DNA of 64,000 bases, from positions 1 to 64,000 of the forward strand of contig VWND01000040.1 of the NCBI GenBank assembly GCA_009599575.1, written 5' to 3'. The translations under genes and the position numbers were made by a program. The notes beneath the pieces were generated by a model. It worked only from the letters and a program-made list of their open reading frames with translations. It made no database searches and was not told the DNA's origin. The DNA is from Blumeriella jaapii. Lineage: Eukaryota; Ascomycota; Leotiomycetes; Helotiales; Drepanopezizaceae. Positions 11,756 to 23,608 of this stretch are shown piece after piece (positions within the stretch are counted from its first letter, which is position 1; each line of letters begins with the position of its first letter).

Positions 11756-12768
11756 TTAATTATTATTCGCCGAAATACTAATATTTAATATTTTAATAAA
11801 TGGTTCTACTAAAACCATATAATATAATACTAAAGTACTAACTTTTAAAGAAATATATCTTATATTCGAAGCTAGCTTTTCATTAGAATATTGCGATTTA
11901 AATTTATTAATATTTATAATAAATAAACCACTTCCAATATCAAGAAATAATTCTCTTTTATCTTTACGCGAATTACAATTTCTAAGTGAAATAAGTTCGG
12001 TTCCTCGAATAGGTAAACCACAATCTAAATAAAAATCAATCAAAAATAACTTTTTTAAATTGAAATTTAATTTTAAATAAGCTTTAATTGCTTGGGGTTT
12101 AATTTGTAATTTTTGATTCGAAAAATTATAAAAACGAGCTTGTAATTCTGACGATTTAATAATTTTATTAAATAACCATTTATCGTTTGCTTTTTTATTA
12201 GGATGTAAATCTTTGAAAGATAAAAAAGGCGTCGTATTATTACGATCTTCGTATTTTGCAAAATCAGTTAACGTAATATAATTATATTCGCTTTCTGAAA
12301 TATTAAAAAAAAGATCGTTTTTTAATATTTGCTCGGTTTCTAAAATTAATTTTTTAAATACAAATCGCAAATTGTCAATACTTAAAACAACGTTTTTATA
12401 ACTAACTGTATTTTCAGTCAAACTATGAATTGTAACATTACTATTGCTTGAAAGATTTTTATTTACAATAAAACAAAACGATCGGTGTAATAGCAATTCG
12501 CTTAATGCAGTATTCGAATTATTTTTAAAAAAATTATTCATTAATTTAGTTAAAATATTATTTAAATTACTTTGAGAATTACAAACAAGAATATTTATAG
12601 CTTTATTTAAAAATATTAATTGCGAGCAATATATAAATTTAAAATAATAGCCAGATAAATCTAGAGTATTTCGTAAAGTAAAATTAGATCTTAAACTTTT
12701 AATTGCAAAATAAGCGTTAATAGGACTTTCGAATATATTTAAATCTTGTTTTGAATTAAAATTTCAAA
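11756..12768 (-). pseudogene. Middle segment of the helicase protein, copy 1
   Basis: Open from about 12768 to a TAA at 11756, in the same frame as the helicase core; an ATG lies at 12541. The region around LPIRGTELISLRNCNSRK and the following YISLKVSTLVLYYMVLVEPF resembles the conserved block that precedes the helicase domain in large fungal proteins with an OrsD/DUF3505-type finger. Between 11755 and 11438 the same frame continues (FLKSADISNYLKSFCLVKIG) with only one further stop. The call rests on remembered family patterns. Confidence 0.65.
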
Positions 12769-12769
12769 A

Positions 12770-13725
12770 ATAATATTACTTAATAATTTTTGAAATTCGA
12801 TTAACAAAAGATTACGATCAGTTTCAGAATTTTTATATTTTTTTAAAAATGAAATATAAGAATTTTGCTTTGTATTTACGTTTGATAATCTTCCAAAAGA
12901 CCAAGAATTATTCGAAGTATTGCTATTATTATTAATATTACTTGAATTGCTATCATCCGATAATATAAATTCATTGCTTATAGAATTATCGAATTCAATT
13001 TCAGAATTATCATTCGATAAATCGTCGATTAAAATTCGATTATTATAAACTTTATTTATATTTCGATTAATAGTTTTTGTGAAATTTTTCGATGAAACTT
13101 TAATTTTTGGATCGTTTATATAATTAATCGCTTGTAATAATAAATCGTCAATTTTTTCTTCTAGTTTTGTATCGATTTTAAAAATCGGTTTACTAGTTTT
13201 ATATAATTTTAAATTATAACTACGAAAGAAAAAAGTAATAAAATTATTAAAAAAAGCAAAATAATCGACGCGAGATTTCGATGTAAGTAATATTTTAAAT
13301 TCTTTATTGCCTATTTTATTAGGCTCAAAACTATTTAAAATATTTAAATAACTTTTATTTATTCAAGTAATTTTATCTAAACTTAAATAAAAAATTTCTT
13401 GAATATTATCGATTATAAATTTAATTAATTCGTCGTTTTTATCTTGATTATATAATTCACATAAATCGTATAATTTTTGCGGCTTATAATTTTGAATAAA
13501 TTCAGCATATCGAGTTTTTGCTTGAAAATTAATTAAATTATCGCTAAGATTTATTTTAAACGAATTTAAATTTTCGTAGAATAAAAATTCTTTCAAATTT
13601 AATTCTTCGATTAATAAATTTTAAGCTATTAACAAATCAGATGATAAATCTTCTGAAATTTTATTAAAATAAATATTATCTTCGATTTCGTTTACTGAAT
13701 TATCAATTTGTTTAACTTCGAAATA
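12770..13725 (-). pseudogene. N-proximal linker segment of the helicase protein, copy 1
   Basis: This stretch is in frame with the N-terminus and is broken by TGA at about 13363 and TAA near 13622 (the latter is CAA in copy 2). It includes a Ser/Asn/Asp-rich low-complexity linker (about 12900-13000) and the motif SRVDYFAFFNNFITFFFRSY, which resembles the conserved block between finger and middle region in related fungal proteins. The frameshift to the next segment is near 12770. Confidence 0.55.
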
Positions 13726-14271
13726 CTATTTATTTTTTTCAAATGATTGAATAATTACAATTGAATAATATTTACTAATATCATTTGCAACAATAATTTC
13801 GATTTCATTTGTATAAATTTTTTTAATATGTTTTTTGATATTTATACGATTTGCTAGAATTAAAGAACAAAAATCGCATTTAAAATTGTTTTGCGATATT
13901 TCGAATTTTGGAAAAGGTTTTAAATCGAATTTTAATAAAAAAAGTCGTATTAATTCTAAACTGTTTTTCAAAGATTCGATTTTTAACGATTGATAAATAA
14001 TTAAGCTTTATTTAATTAATTTATTTCGATCGTTTTTTAAAATTGAATAGAAATGATTTTTACGTATATATTGTTCAAATCCAGTAATAAATAAATTACA
14101 AAACAAACAAAGCAATAATTCAAAATCTATATAATAAGATAAAAAGTGAAAATCAGGTAAATCTTAAAACGCTTGTTTAGGATTTAAATCGTTAGTAGTA
14201 CGAAAGTTACTAAAATAATAAATATTAGCGCTGTTTATCAAAGGGGTGGAAGATACTTGAATGTTTGACAT
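13726..14271 (-). pseudogene. N-terminal C2H2 (OrsD/DUF3505-like) segment, copy 1
   Basis: The start ATG is at 14271 (MSNIQV). The finger reads CDFC, then 12 residues, then H-I-K-K-I-Y. This is a C-x2-C-x12-H arrangement whose second His is Tyr in both copies, as expected from CAY-to-TAY. Stops at about 14164, 14017 and 13726 replace Gln codons (copy 2 has CAA at the first two). The finger resembles that of OrsD/DUF3505 proteins, often fused to fungal subtelomeric helicases. Confidence 0.6.
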
Positions 14272-14289
14272 ATCGAATTTTTTAAAAAA

Positions 14290-14560
14290 AAATCGTATAA
14301 TCGAAGAAATTCGAAGAAAATAAGAATAAGTTTTTTTTAGGGGTTTTTTTGAAGTTTTTGAAGTTTTTGAAGTTTTTGAAGTTTTGGGAGTTTTGGAAGT
14401 TTTGGTGGTTTTGGTAATTTTGGGGGTTTTGGAGGTTTTGGAGGTTTTTTGGTGGTTTTGGTATTTTTTGGGGGTTTTGGGGGGGGTTTTGGGGGTTTTG
14501 GGGGTTTTGGGAGTTTTGATAATTTGGGTGGTATGTGGTTTTTTTGAAAAAATTTTCAAA
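14290..14560 (-). repeat. G-rich tract upstream of the helicase ATG, encoding Lys/Thr/Pro repeats
   Basis: The plus strand is a run of GGTTTTGG/GGGGTTTTGGGG units. On the minus strand the frame continues into the helicase start and reads KTPKTPKTP and TSKTSKTSK from a possible start at 14559. The repeat is present but frame-shifted in copy 2 (33360-33540). It could be an N-terminal extension or part of the leader. The plus strand has strong G-quadruplex potential. Confidence 0.6.
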
Positions 14561-14699
14561 ACTTTAATTGATTAAAGTTTTCGCGTAGCCCATAGCAACG
14601 ATAATTTTAATTAAATAAATTATTCGAAAACTTTAATTAAATAAATTATTCGAAACTTTATTTAATTAAATAAATTAAAACTTTAATTAATTAAATTAA

Positions 14700-15100
14700 A
14701 TTATAAAAAAGACACTTACAGCAGAGGGCAGACTGATACACCGACTCATACTTATTTACTATATATACAAAACCCCGTGGGACAATTTACGGGCCGGAGC
14801 CATAGAATTTGCATGCAACTAAGTTTTGTAAGTAGAGTGGCGGAGCATTAAGGCAGAACGCCTGGCAACCCTTTTCCCGTGGCTTTACGGGTTCTCAATA
14901 AGGTAACGAAGAAATTGAACCTATAGAAACCATCAACCATTATACTATAGGTGCTTTAGGACTTTTGTTCCGAAAGCATACGAACGACTAGGTTATATAA
15001 AGTATATAATTTTTTAAAGTTTATTTTGTGCGTGTGTGGGATTAGGCGAATGTGGGTTTAAGCGAAAGTTAAATTTTGCGACCGTGCACGATTTTCTGAA
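14700..15100 (-). promoter_or_regulatory. Putative promoter/leader of the helicase gene, copy 1
   Basis: This is a moderately GC-balanced 400-bp island directly upstream of the helicase, conserved in copy 2 (33715-34105). On the minus strand a TATATATAG box (plus 14759-14767) lies about 490 bp before the ATG at 14271. No open frame spans the island. Its role as promoter or 5' leader is inferred from position. Confidence 0.45.
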
Positions 15101-15105
15101 CGTTT

Positions 15106-15960
15106 GCATTGCGATTAATAATAAATCGAATTGTATAAAATAAAAGAAATTAAATAAGTTTTAATATTAATAACCCAAATATAAAAAGAATTAAACGATT
15201 CTATTAAGAAATGGGCTGGTGTTTTACTAGTAAATACGAATACCGCAGGCTGTAGAATTAGGCTTTGGAGCCAAGCTATTTTTGGTCCGTGCGTCAGTTC
15301 GTAAAACGCTTGCATTGCGATTAATAATAAATCGAATTGTACAAAATAAAAAGAATTAAATAAGTTTTAATATTAATAACCCAAATATAAAAAAAATTAG
15401 ACGATTTTATTAAGAAATGGGCTGGTGTTTTACTAGTAAATACGAATACCGCAGGCTGTAGAATTAGGCTTTGGAGCCAAGTTATTCTTGGTCCGTGCTT
15501 TAATTCGTAGAACGTTTGCATTGCGATTAGTAATAAATCGAATTGTACAAAATAAAAAGAATTAAATAAGTTTTAATATTAATAACCCAAATATAAAAAG
15601 AATTGAACGATTTTATTAAGAAATGGGCTGGTGTTTTACTAGTAAATACGAATACCGCAGGCTGTAGAATTGGGCTTTGGAGCGAAGCTATTTTTGGTCC
15701 GTGCGTCAATTCGTAAAACGTTTGCATTACGATTAATAATAAATCGAATTGTATAAAATAAAAGAAATTATATAAGTTTTAATATTAATTTTTAAAAATA
15801 AATAAATTTATAAAGTTTTATTAAAGAATGGACTGGTATTTTATTAGTAAATACGAATACCGCAAGCTGTAAAATTAAGCTATAAAGCCGAGCTATTATT
15901 AGTCTGTTTGTTGATTTTACGAACGCTTATTTTACGATTAATATTTAATCGAATTATATA
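15106..15960. repeat. 206-bp satellite, four units (copy 1)
   Basis: Units start at GCATTGCGATTA at 15106, 15312, 15518 and (mutated) 15724. The first three carry the same 66-codon minus-strand frame with ATG (15115-15315, 15321-15521, 15527-15727; peptide MQ(T/A)FYELxHGP...). The fourth unit is diverged. The frame differs between units mainly at E/K, T/K and S/L positions. There is no known domain, and coding is doubtful. Confidence 0.85.
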
Positions 15961-15974
15961 TATATATTATTATT

Positions 15975-16807
15975 GTATAATTTCGAGGGTACCAGGGTCT
16001 GCCAAGATTAGGGTTAGAAGGGGGGGTTATTACAACTTTTTAATTTATCAATCGTATTTATAAGCTTTTGCGTACAAAAGATTAATAATTAATAAGCTGA
16101 ATACAAATATAATTTTATTTTTAAAATCGAATAATTTTTGCGAAAAAAAACCGACCTGGTGACCAAAGAAAGTCGGTTACCAGGGTCTGCCAAGATTAGG
16201 GTTAGAGGGGGGGGGGGGTTATTGCAACTTTTTAATTTATTAATCGTATTTATAAGCTTTTGCGTATAAAAGATTAATAATTAATAAGTTGAATATAAAT
16301 ATAATTTTATTTTTAAAATCGAATAATTTTTGCGAAAAAAAACCGACCTGGTGACCAAAGAAAGTCGGTTACCAAGGTTTGCCAAGATTAGGGTTAAAGG
16401 GGGGGGTTATTACAACTTTTTAATTTATTAATCGTATTTATAAGCTTTTGCGTACAAAAGATTAATAATTAATAAGCTGAATACAAATATAATTTTATTT
16501 TTAAAATCGAATAATTTTTGCGAAAAAACCGACCTGGTGACCAAAGAAAGTCGGTTACCAGGGTCTGCCAAGATTAGGGTTAGAGGGGGGGGTTATTACA
16601 ACTTTTTAATTTATTAATCGTATTTATAAGCTTTTGCGTATAAAAGATTATTAATTAGTAAGCTGAATACGAATATAATTTTATTTTTCAAATCGAATAA
16701 TTTTTGCGAAAAACCGACCTGGTAACCAAAGAAAGTTGGTCACCAGGGTCTGCCAAGACTGGTTACCAACGTTGGTGACCACCAAAATTCTCTCGCTTAT
16801 AATATTA
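15975..16807. repeat. 187-bp satellite with TTAGGGTTAG, first part of the copy 1 array
   Basis: Four units of about 187-191 bp. Each begins GGTCTGCCAAGATTAGGGTTAG followed by 6-10 G, then an AT-rich middle with a CTTTTGCGTACAAAAG hairpin, and ends CCGACCTGGTGACCAAAGAAAG. The last unit carries a 63-bp tail with the near-palindrome GGTTACCAACGTTGGTGACC (16761-16780) and the terminus CTCTCGCTTATAATATTA, where the array meets element B1. Confidence 0.9.
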
Positions 16808-17420
16808 GTTTTTTATTAGCGAAATTTATTCGAATTTTATAAAAGATTTGACGAATATCAAGCTTCGTAAAAATTCGCGTTTTCGAAAAACGAATAAGGA
16901 TTTTATCGATAAAAAAAAAAGGATAGCGATTTTTACGAATAATATTATTAAAAGTTCGATAATCGATATAAAAACGTAATAAACCGTCGGGTTTTTTGGC
17001 GAAAAATATTAAAGCAGCGAAAAAAACGATGGAAGGTTCGATAAAGCTTTTGTTAAAATTATTTTACAAATAAATTTTGATAATTTCGAGTTTTAAAATC
17101 GATATTTTGTATAAAAAAGTGTATTTCAGCTTTTTTTTATTTATAGTAAATTCGATTTTATAGTCGTAAAGCCGGTAAAAGGTTAGCTCGTTATTAGCGG
17201 CTTTAGAAAATACGTATTCGAAGTTTTTGTATTTCGGAGGAAAAGATTCGAAAAAAGATTTATTCGAAGTTAGCTTTGCTAAATTAATTAAAAAGATCGA
17301 GATCGATATTTCGTTGGTTTTGAAACGTTCGAAAAAACTGTAAAATTGGATTTTAAAAAAAGTATTATACGTAAGATCGTTTAGTATTTTATTAATTTCG
17401 TATAAAAAAGTTGAAAACAT
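16808..17420 (-). pseudogene. gypsy pol fragment: N-terminal reverse transcriptase (B1)
   Basis: A 118-codon frame (17420-17064) contains PPKYKNFEYVFSKAANNEL and YRLYDYKIEF, the linker before gypsy reverse transcriptases (compare PxEYxxFxDVFS and HRPYDHxIxL). The continuing sequence reads FFAKKPDGLLRFYIDYRTFN and then RIFTKLDIRQIFYKIRI, the fingers/palm start of the RT. It ends before the YxDD motif. Confidence 0.75.
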
Positions 17421-17728
17421 TTTAATTGCTTTTTTTTTGAAAATCAGCTTAAAAGCGTATATAATAATTTAATAAATAAAAATTAAATAAGCAGTAAATT
17501 AAAAAATTCGTTTTCGAACTAATCGTTTAAGAAGTTTAAAAAATGGTTTGTTTAAATTATCGATTATATTAAGTTGAAAAATTATCGCGGCGAAAGCTTT
17601 TTTTCGGTTTTTGGTATAATTGTTTTTTATAAAACGAGGAAATTGTTTTAACGAAAAAAAAAAAAAAAAAAAAATAATAAAAAAAAAATCGGCAATTTAA
17701 AAAAGTGGTGTAATTTCTTGTATTATTT

Positions 17729-17764
17729 TATTAGCGTCGCTATCGAAATTAGCATCGCGAATAA
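17729..17764 (-). repeat. 36-bp inverted-repeat motif (copy a)
   Basis: On the minus strand it begins TTATTCGCGATGC and ends GCGACGCTAATA. It has the same length and termini as four copies in the 38-44 kb region, but the opposite orientation. Confidence 0.55.
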
Positions 17765-20062
17765 AATTCGATTTTTTCGCGCTTCGTATAACGTCGTAAA
17801 TCTGTTATAATTAATTAAGGTTTTTATTACGTTTTATAATATTATTTTAATAACGAAATTAAATTTTTCGAAAATGCAAATAAAAGATTTTAATATAACG
17901 AACGAAAAAAAACTATAGGAGGGTAAAACTTCGGCTAATAAAGCTTGCGTTTATTACAATTTAATAAAATTTGGTATTCGGCTAGCCAAGCTTTTTTTAA
18001 AATTATATTATAATTTTCGAGATTAGTAATTAAAAAAAAAGTAAACGATTATATTCGGTTGTTAATAATAAATTTAAAAAACGTAAAATATGTAATTAAA
18101 TGGTTACGAGCTTTATTATATTTTTTATAAAAAAAGGAGCCGGGAAAAATTAAATTAAAAGTTTAAAAAAAAAAAAAAAAATTTAATTAACGCCGAATCG
18201 ATTAACGCATAACCGTTCGTTTTAAAATCGGCGAGCGCTTTTATTTTATACGAAAGGCTATTTTTAATAAATATAACGAGAATTATTAATAAATCGCTAT
18301 TAAAAAGCTTTCGAACGTTAAAATAACGCATATCGCGTAATACGCTTAAAAAAAAGGCTTTGCTTAAGTTTGAGCGTTTTTCCGATTAGCGGAAAAAGTT
18401 TTAAATTTTTTTATATGCGTTTTAAAAATCGTTTGAAAAAGGGTTTTCGTTTTTATTATTATTATTAAAAGGCGAATTTTCGGCCGGCTCGATTTCGTTT
18501 ATATTTACTAGCTTAGGAAAACTTTTAAATAAAACCGAAGGTCGGTTTGTAAAAGATTTTGCAAATTAGCTTTTTTGAACTTTTTGGTATAAAATAAAAA
18601 ACGAGCGTTGTCGTTAGTCCGATCGAAAAAGAAAAACGCTAAGAAAAGCGTTTTGGCGTGGAAAAAAAAGAAAAACAAAAGGCTAAAAAAAAACTTATAA
18701 AGTATTTGAACGATTTTCGTACGTACGATTTGACTCGTAGTACGTTTTAGTTAAAAACTTATTATTTTAATAAATAATAAACTTAGTTGAAAAACGATTC
18801 GCGTATAAAATTCGTTTAGCTAATTAATTTTATTTTTTTTAACGAACGGCGGTAAGCCAATTTTTAAAGGTCGTTGTACGCGTTTATTTTAAATGCAGCT
18901 TTTTCGTAAACGCTTTGGTATTTTATCGCGAAAAGCGTTTCGAAGCTGTTTATTAATTCGTATTTAAGCGTTCGTTGCGAAAATGGAAAATCGCAGGTAA
19001 AATCGCTAAAAATCGTCGTGCGTATTTATTAAAAGCATTTTAAATTCGTTTTCGGCTTTTTAAACGTCGGAAAAGTCGGCCAGGAAATCGGCGATTTTTT
19101 TTATTAATTTTTCGGAGAATATAAAATCGAAACGGTTTAAAATACGCGGGGTCAGAAATTTTTTTGCTACGCTTTCGGTTTAATCGAATATATAATTTTT
19201 GCGAAATCGATCGCTAGCGAAATAATCGTAGTAAAATTCGAGATTATCGAAAACTTTAGTTTTTTAATAGCGTGTTTTGTAATTTTTATTATTATTTAGC
19301 TTAAATTTAAAGTTCGAAACGCGTTTTATACGAGCTAATCGAAAATCAATAAATAAATAAAAATTATAATATTTAAAAAGCGCGCTAGAATTTTGGCCGT
19401 TAGAAAAAAATTTAAAAAAAGTTCGCGAAAAGCGTGAAAATTGGTTTGCAGCGTTTATTAATTGAAATAAAACGTTGCGAAAAAATAAAGCAACAGATTC
19501 GCGACTAGCGGAAGCACGTTCGATAGATTTTACTAAACGCTTTAATTAAAAGATTTGTCGCAGTCGTATAATTTCCAGAAATTATCGTTTACGCTTTTGC
19601 GCTTTTTTTAGTTGATTTTGTAAAAGTTTTAATTAAACGCTTTCAGCGCTAAGCTGTAAGAAAAAAAATGGCAAGCGAAATGGTTGGCGCTTTGTTTTTT
19701 TTTTTTTTTTTTTTTTTTCGGAAGGAGAATTGTTTTTCAAAATAAAAAGCTTTTGGGAAAGGCTGCTTTTTCGCTGATTAAAAAAAAAAAGGTTAAAATG
19801 TAATAGCAGGAGCTGAAAAGCTTTGCTAAAAGAAAGATCGTTGAATAAAAGCTATTTTTCGCGAAATGCGAAAATAAGCCTTTTTACGACCGATCGATTA
19901 TTTTGGTATGATTCGTAAAGAATTCGAAAAGAGAAATAGTTTACGCCGTCGCTAGCGTAAAAAAAAATTATTAATAATATAACGATTTAATTAATCGAAG
20001 GGCTGAGAAATTAATTAATTAATCGCCGTATTTATATAATATAAAAAACGAGCTTTTGGTTT

Positions 20063-20246
20063 TGTAACGAAAATATTTATTTAAAATTAACAATTGCAAA
20101 AGGCAGGAGTTGTTAAAAAGAGAAAGCTTTATATATATAAATAATTTTTACAGTTGATAGGAAGATTCATCAGGAGACCAGAGAGCTTGCAGCTATACGT
20201 AGTTGCTGGGGTGATACGAGAGGTGGCAACAGAGTGAATCGTTACA
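20063..20246 (-). mobile_element. 5' LTR of B1
   Basis: 184 bp, TGTAACGATTCACTCTG to TTTTCGTTACA, with a TATATATATAAAG box. B2 has the matching 185-bp LTR (56347-56531). Confidence 0.7.
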
Positions 20247-22736
20247 CCAGGGTCTGCCAAAAATAGGGTTAAAAGGGGGGGTTATTACAACTTTTTAATT
20301 TATTAATCGTATTTATAAGCTTTTGCGTATAAAAGATTAATAATTAATAAGTTGAATACAAATATAATTTTATTTTTAAAATCGAATAATTTTTGCGAAA
20401 AAACCGACCTGGTGACTAAAGAAAGTCGGTTACCAGAGTCTGCCAAAATTAGGGTTAAAGGGGGGGGTTATTACGACTTTTTAATTTATTAATCGTATTT
20501 ATAAGCTTTTGCGTATAAAAGATTAATAATTAATAAGTTGAATACAAATATAATTTTATTTTTAAAATCGAATAATTTTTGCGAAAAAACCGACCTGGTG
20601 ACCAAAGAAAGTCGGTTACCAGGGTCTGCCAAGATTAGGGTTAGAGGGGGGGGTTATTACAACTTTTTAATTTATTAATCGTATTTATAAGCTTTTGCGT
20701 ATAAAAGATTAATAATTATTAAATTGAATACAAATATAATTTTATTTTTAAAATCGAATAATCTTTGCGAAAAAACCGACCTGGTGACCAAAGAAAGTCG
20801 GTTACCAGGGTCTGCCAAGATTAGGGTTAGAAGGGGGGGTTATTACAACGTTTTAATTTATTAATCGTATTTATAAGCTTTTGCGTATAAAAAATTAATA
20901 ATTAATAAATTGAATACAAATATAATTTTATTTTTAAAATCGAATAATTTTTGCGAAAAAAAACCGACCTGGTGACCAAAGAAAGTCGGTTACCAGGGTC
21001 TGCCAAGATTAGGGTTAAAGGGGGGGTTATTACAACTTTTTAATTTATTAATCTGTTTATAAGCTTTTGCGTACAAAAAATTAATAATTAATAAGCTGAA
21101 TACAAATATAATTTTATTTTTAAAATCGAATAATTTTTTTGCGAAAAAACCGACCTGGTGACCAAAGAAAATTGGTTACCAGGGTCTGCCAAGATTAGGG
21201 TTAGAAGGGGGTAGTAATAACTTTTTAATTAATTAATAGTATAGTTGTAAGCTTTTGCGTACAAAAGATTATTAATTAATAAGCTGAATACGAAATATAA
21301 TTTTATTTTTCAAATCGAATAATTTTTGCGAAAAAACCGACCTGGTGACCAAAGAAAGTTGGTCACCAGGGTCTGCCAAGACTGGTTACCAACGTTGGTG
21401 ACCACCAAAATTCTCTCGCTTATAATATTAGGGTCTGCCAAGATTAGGGTTAGAGGGGGGGGTTATTACAACTTTTTAATTTATTAATCGTATTTATAAG
21501 CTTTTGCGTACAAAAGATTATTAATTAGTAAGCTGAATACGAATATAATTTTATTTTTCAAATCGAATAATTTTTGCGAAAAAACCGACCTGGTGACCAA
21601 AGAAAGTTGGTCACCAGGGTCTGTCAAGACTGGTCACCAACGTTGGTGACCACTAAAATTCTCTCGCTTATAATATTAGGGTTTGCCAAGATTAGGGTTA
21701 GAGGGGGGGGGTTATTACAACTTTTTAATTTATTAATCGTATTTATAAGCTTTTGCGTACAAAAGATTATTAATTAGTAAGCTGAATACGAATATAATTT
21801 TATTTTTCAAATCGAATAATTTTTGCGAAAAAAACCGACCTGGTGACTAAAGAAAGTTGGTCACCAGGGTCTGCCAAGACTGGTCACCAACGTTGGTGAC
21901 CACCAAAATTCTCTCGCTTATAATATTAGGGTCTGCCAAGATTAGGGTTAAAAGGGGGGGTTATTACAACTTTTTAATTTATTAATCGTATTTATAAGCT
22001 TTTGCGTATAAAAGATTAATAATTAATAAGTTGAATACAAATATAATTTTATTTTTAAAATCGAATAATTTTTGCGAAAAAACCGACCTGGTGACCAAAG
22101 AAAGTCGGTTACCAGGGTCTGCCAAGATTAGGGTTAGAAGGGGGGGTTATTACAACTTTTTAATTTATTAATCGTATTTATAAGCTTTTGCGTATAAAAG
22201 ATTAATAATTAATAAGTTGAATACAAATATAAATTTATTTTTAAAATCGAATAATTTTTGCGAAAAAACCGACCTGGTGACCAAAGAAAGTCGGTTACCA
22301 GGGTCTGCCAAGATTAGGGTTAGAGGGGGGGGTTATTACAACTTTTTAATTTATTAATCGTATTTATAAGCTTTTGCGTACAAAAGATTATTAATTAGTA
22401 AGCTGAATACGAATATAATTTTATTTTTCAAATCGAATAATTTTTGCGAAAAAAACCGACCTGGTGACCAAAGAAAGTCGGTTACCAGGGTCTGCCAAGA
22501 TTAGGGGTTAAAGGGGGGGGTTATTACAACTTTTTAATTTATTAATCGTATTTATAAGCTTTTGCGTACAAAAGATAATTAATTAATAAGCTGAATACGA
22601 ATATAATTTTATTTTTCAAATCGAATAATTTTTGCGAAAAAACCGACCTGGTGACCAACTTTCTTTGGTCACCAGGGTCTGCCAAGACTGGTCACCAACG
22701 TTGGTGACCACCAAAATTCTCTCGCTTATAATATTA
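20247..22736. repeat. 187/249-bp satellite array, second part of copy 1
   Basis: About 12 units. Most are 184-188 bp; three consecutive units (around 21183-21930) are about 249 bp because each carries the extra 63-bp tail with the palindrome GGTCACCAACGTTGGTGACC (21632-21651, 21882-21901; one mismatch at 21384-21403). The last unit also ends with the tail (palindrome 22690-22709) and abuts module copy 2. Units contain TTAGGGTTAG plus a G-run. A 67-codon frame at 21574-21777 is a by-product. Confidence 0.9.
22650..22673. repeat. Inverted hairpin segment in the last satellite unit of copy 1
   Basis: 9-bp arms GGTGACCAA/TTGGTCACC enclose CTTTCT. In other tail-bearing units (for example 21344-21367) the same arms enclose AGAAAG, the exact reverse complement. 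Flanks CCGACCT and AGGGTCTGCC keep their orientation. Confidence 0.85.
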
Positions 22737-23603
22737 GAACTTATAAGTCTTTTTTTTCTTATTTAATTATATATTTAAAAAATTAATTTTTCCGAAATAT
22801 AAGTTTTACTTTTTATTTATTTTATTATATATATTTAATTTTTATAATTTTTAAAATTTCTTTTACTTTTTCTATTATATAATTTTTGTCTTTTTGTTTT
22901 ACTTATTTATATTATAAATCTTTATAATTTAAATACCACCTTCTGTTTATTATAATTTAAATCATTTTTCTAATAATATTTTTTCTTATAATATATACAC
23001 CATCTGCTTTTATTTTAATATAAGTTTTAATTTTTAATTATATTATTTTTCATAACTTAAACGCTACCGCTTTGTTTTTTTATTAAAAAAATCTTTTTTA
23101 TTTAAATATTAATTTTTAAAAATATATATCTTATTTTATACTAATTATTTTATTTTTTTAATATTTTAATTTTTTTTTTAATATTTATACTATTTTTTTT
23201 TATATATTTATATAAATAAAGGTTTTTTTTATTACGCTATCCGCTGTTTTTTAATCAACTAGTTTTTTTCATAACTAAGTTTTTTTTTAAAATTAATTTA
23301 TTAAATATTTTATTTTATAATTATTTTTATAATAATTCTCGTATTTTATACGCTATTTAATTTAAAAGTTTTTTTTTTTAAATATTTCATTTTTACAAAA
23401 TTTTTATTACTTAAATTTATTTTACCGTTATTTTTATTTTGCTTATTTTATACTTTTATTCTTATTTTAAAATTATTTTTTATAATATATTAAATTTCGT
23501 AAAAATATTTATTCTTCTGCAATTTAGTCGTTAATTTTTATTTTGCTCATTTTAGTTAATACCTTTTTTCACTTATTATATGATTTTCCCTGCCGGTTAC
23601 TCG
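22737..23603. other. AT-rich arm of module copy 2, left of TRIM1
   Basis: Near-identical to 4551-5424. No gene is seen. Confidence 0.7.
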
Positions 23604-23608
23604 GTATT

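Larger units (their letters stand above)
9623..14271 (-). pseudogene. RecQ-like telomere-linked-type helicase pseudogene, copy 1
   Basis: One ancestral frame of about 1,530 codons can be followed on the minus strand from ATG at 14271 to a stop near 9623. Order: C2H2-type finger, middle region typical of large fungal helicase proteins, DEAD/DEAH RecQ-like helicase core, Cys-rich tail. Damage is a series of in-frame stops plus one frameshift near 12770. Most stops are Gln-type (TAA/TAG for CAA/CAG), with TGA near 13363 possibly from CGA. At four stops (about 14164, 14017, 13622 and the final one at 9671) copy 2 still has CAA. These C-to-T stops on the coding strand fit RIP. The family (subtelomeric RecQ-like helicases such as TLH genes of fungi) is assigned from motifs, not a search. 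The protein would act on DNA in the nucleus, but this copy is not expected to be functional. Confidence 0.8.
16808..20246 (-). mobile_element. Truncated Ty3/gypsy retrotransposon B1
   Basis: The minus-strand element has a 184-bp 5' LTR (20246 down to 20063, TGTAACG...CGTTACA) and a gag-like region (about 20060-17450, many RIP stops, poly-T run near 19690). Pol is cut inside the reverse transcriptase at 16808, where the satellite tail begins, so the 3' half and 3' LTR are missing. Its gag half matches B2 (54883-56531). Confidence 0.8.
4551..22736. repeat. Composite helicase module, tandem copy 1
   Basis: The sequence from GAACTTATAAG at 4551 is repeated from 22737 with the same order of parts: AT arm, hairpin island, TTTCTA microsatellite, helicase pseudogene, upstream region, 206-bp satellite, 187-bp satellite. 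Copy 1 ends in the satellite tail CTCTCGCTTATAATATTA at 22736, and copy 2 starts on the next base. Copy 1 contains element B1 (16808-20246), so without it the module is about 14.7 kb, close to the 14.2 kb of copy 2. The pair looks like a tandem segmental duplication of a subtelomere-like unit. Confidence 0.85.

Noticed and set aside
9623..14271. Reassigned stop codons (UAR read as Gln) instead of pseudogene
   Set aside because: Nearly all stops are TAA/TAG for Gln, as in some reassigned codes. But a TGA also occurs, the sister copy has CAA at several of these sites, frameshifts exist, and catalytic residues are changed by the same C-to-T/G-to-A pattern. RIP explains everything.
14384..14575. 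63-codon plus-strand Val/Leu/Gly-rich ORF
   Set aside because: It is the opposite strand of the G-rich repeat and consists of VLEVLVVL-type repeats only.
22690..22736. Helitron 3' end (hairpin followed by CTRR)
   Set aside because: The palindrome and terminus TTATAATATTA do not end in CTRR, and no 5' TC terminus or Rep/helicase of Helitron type is seen.
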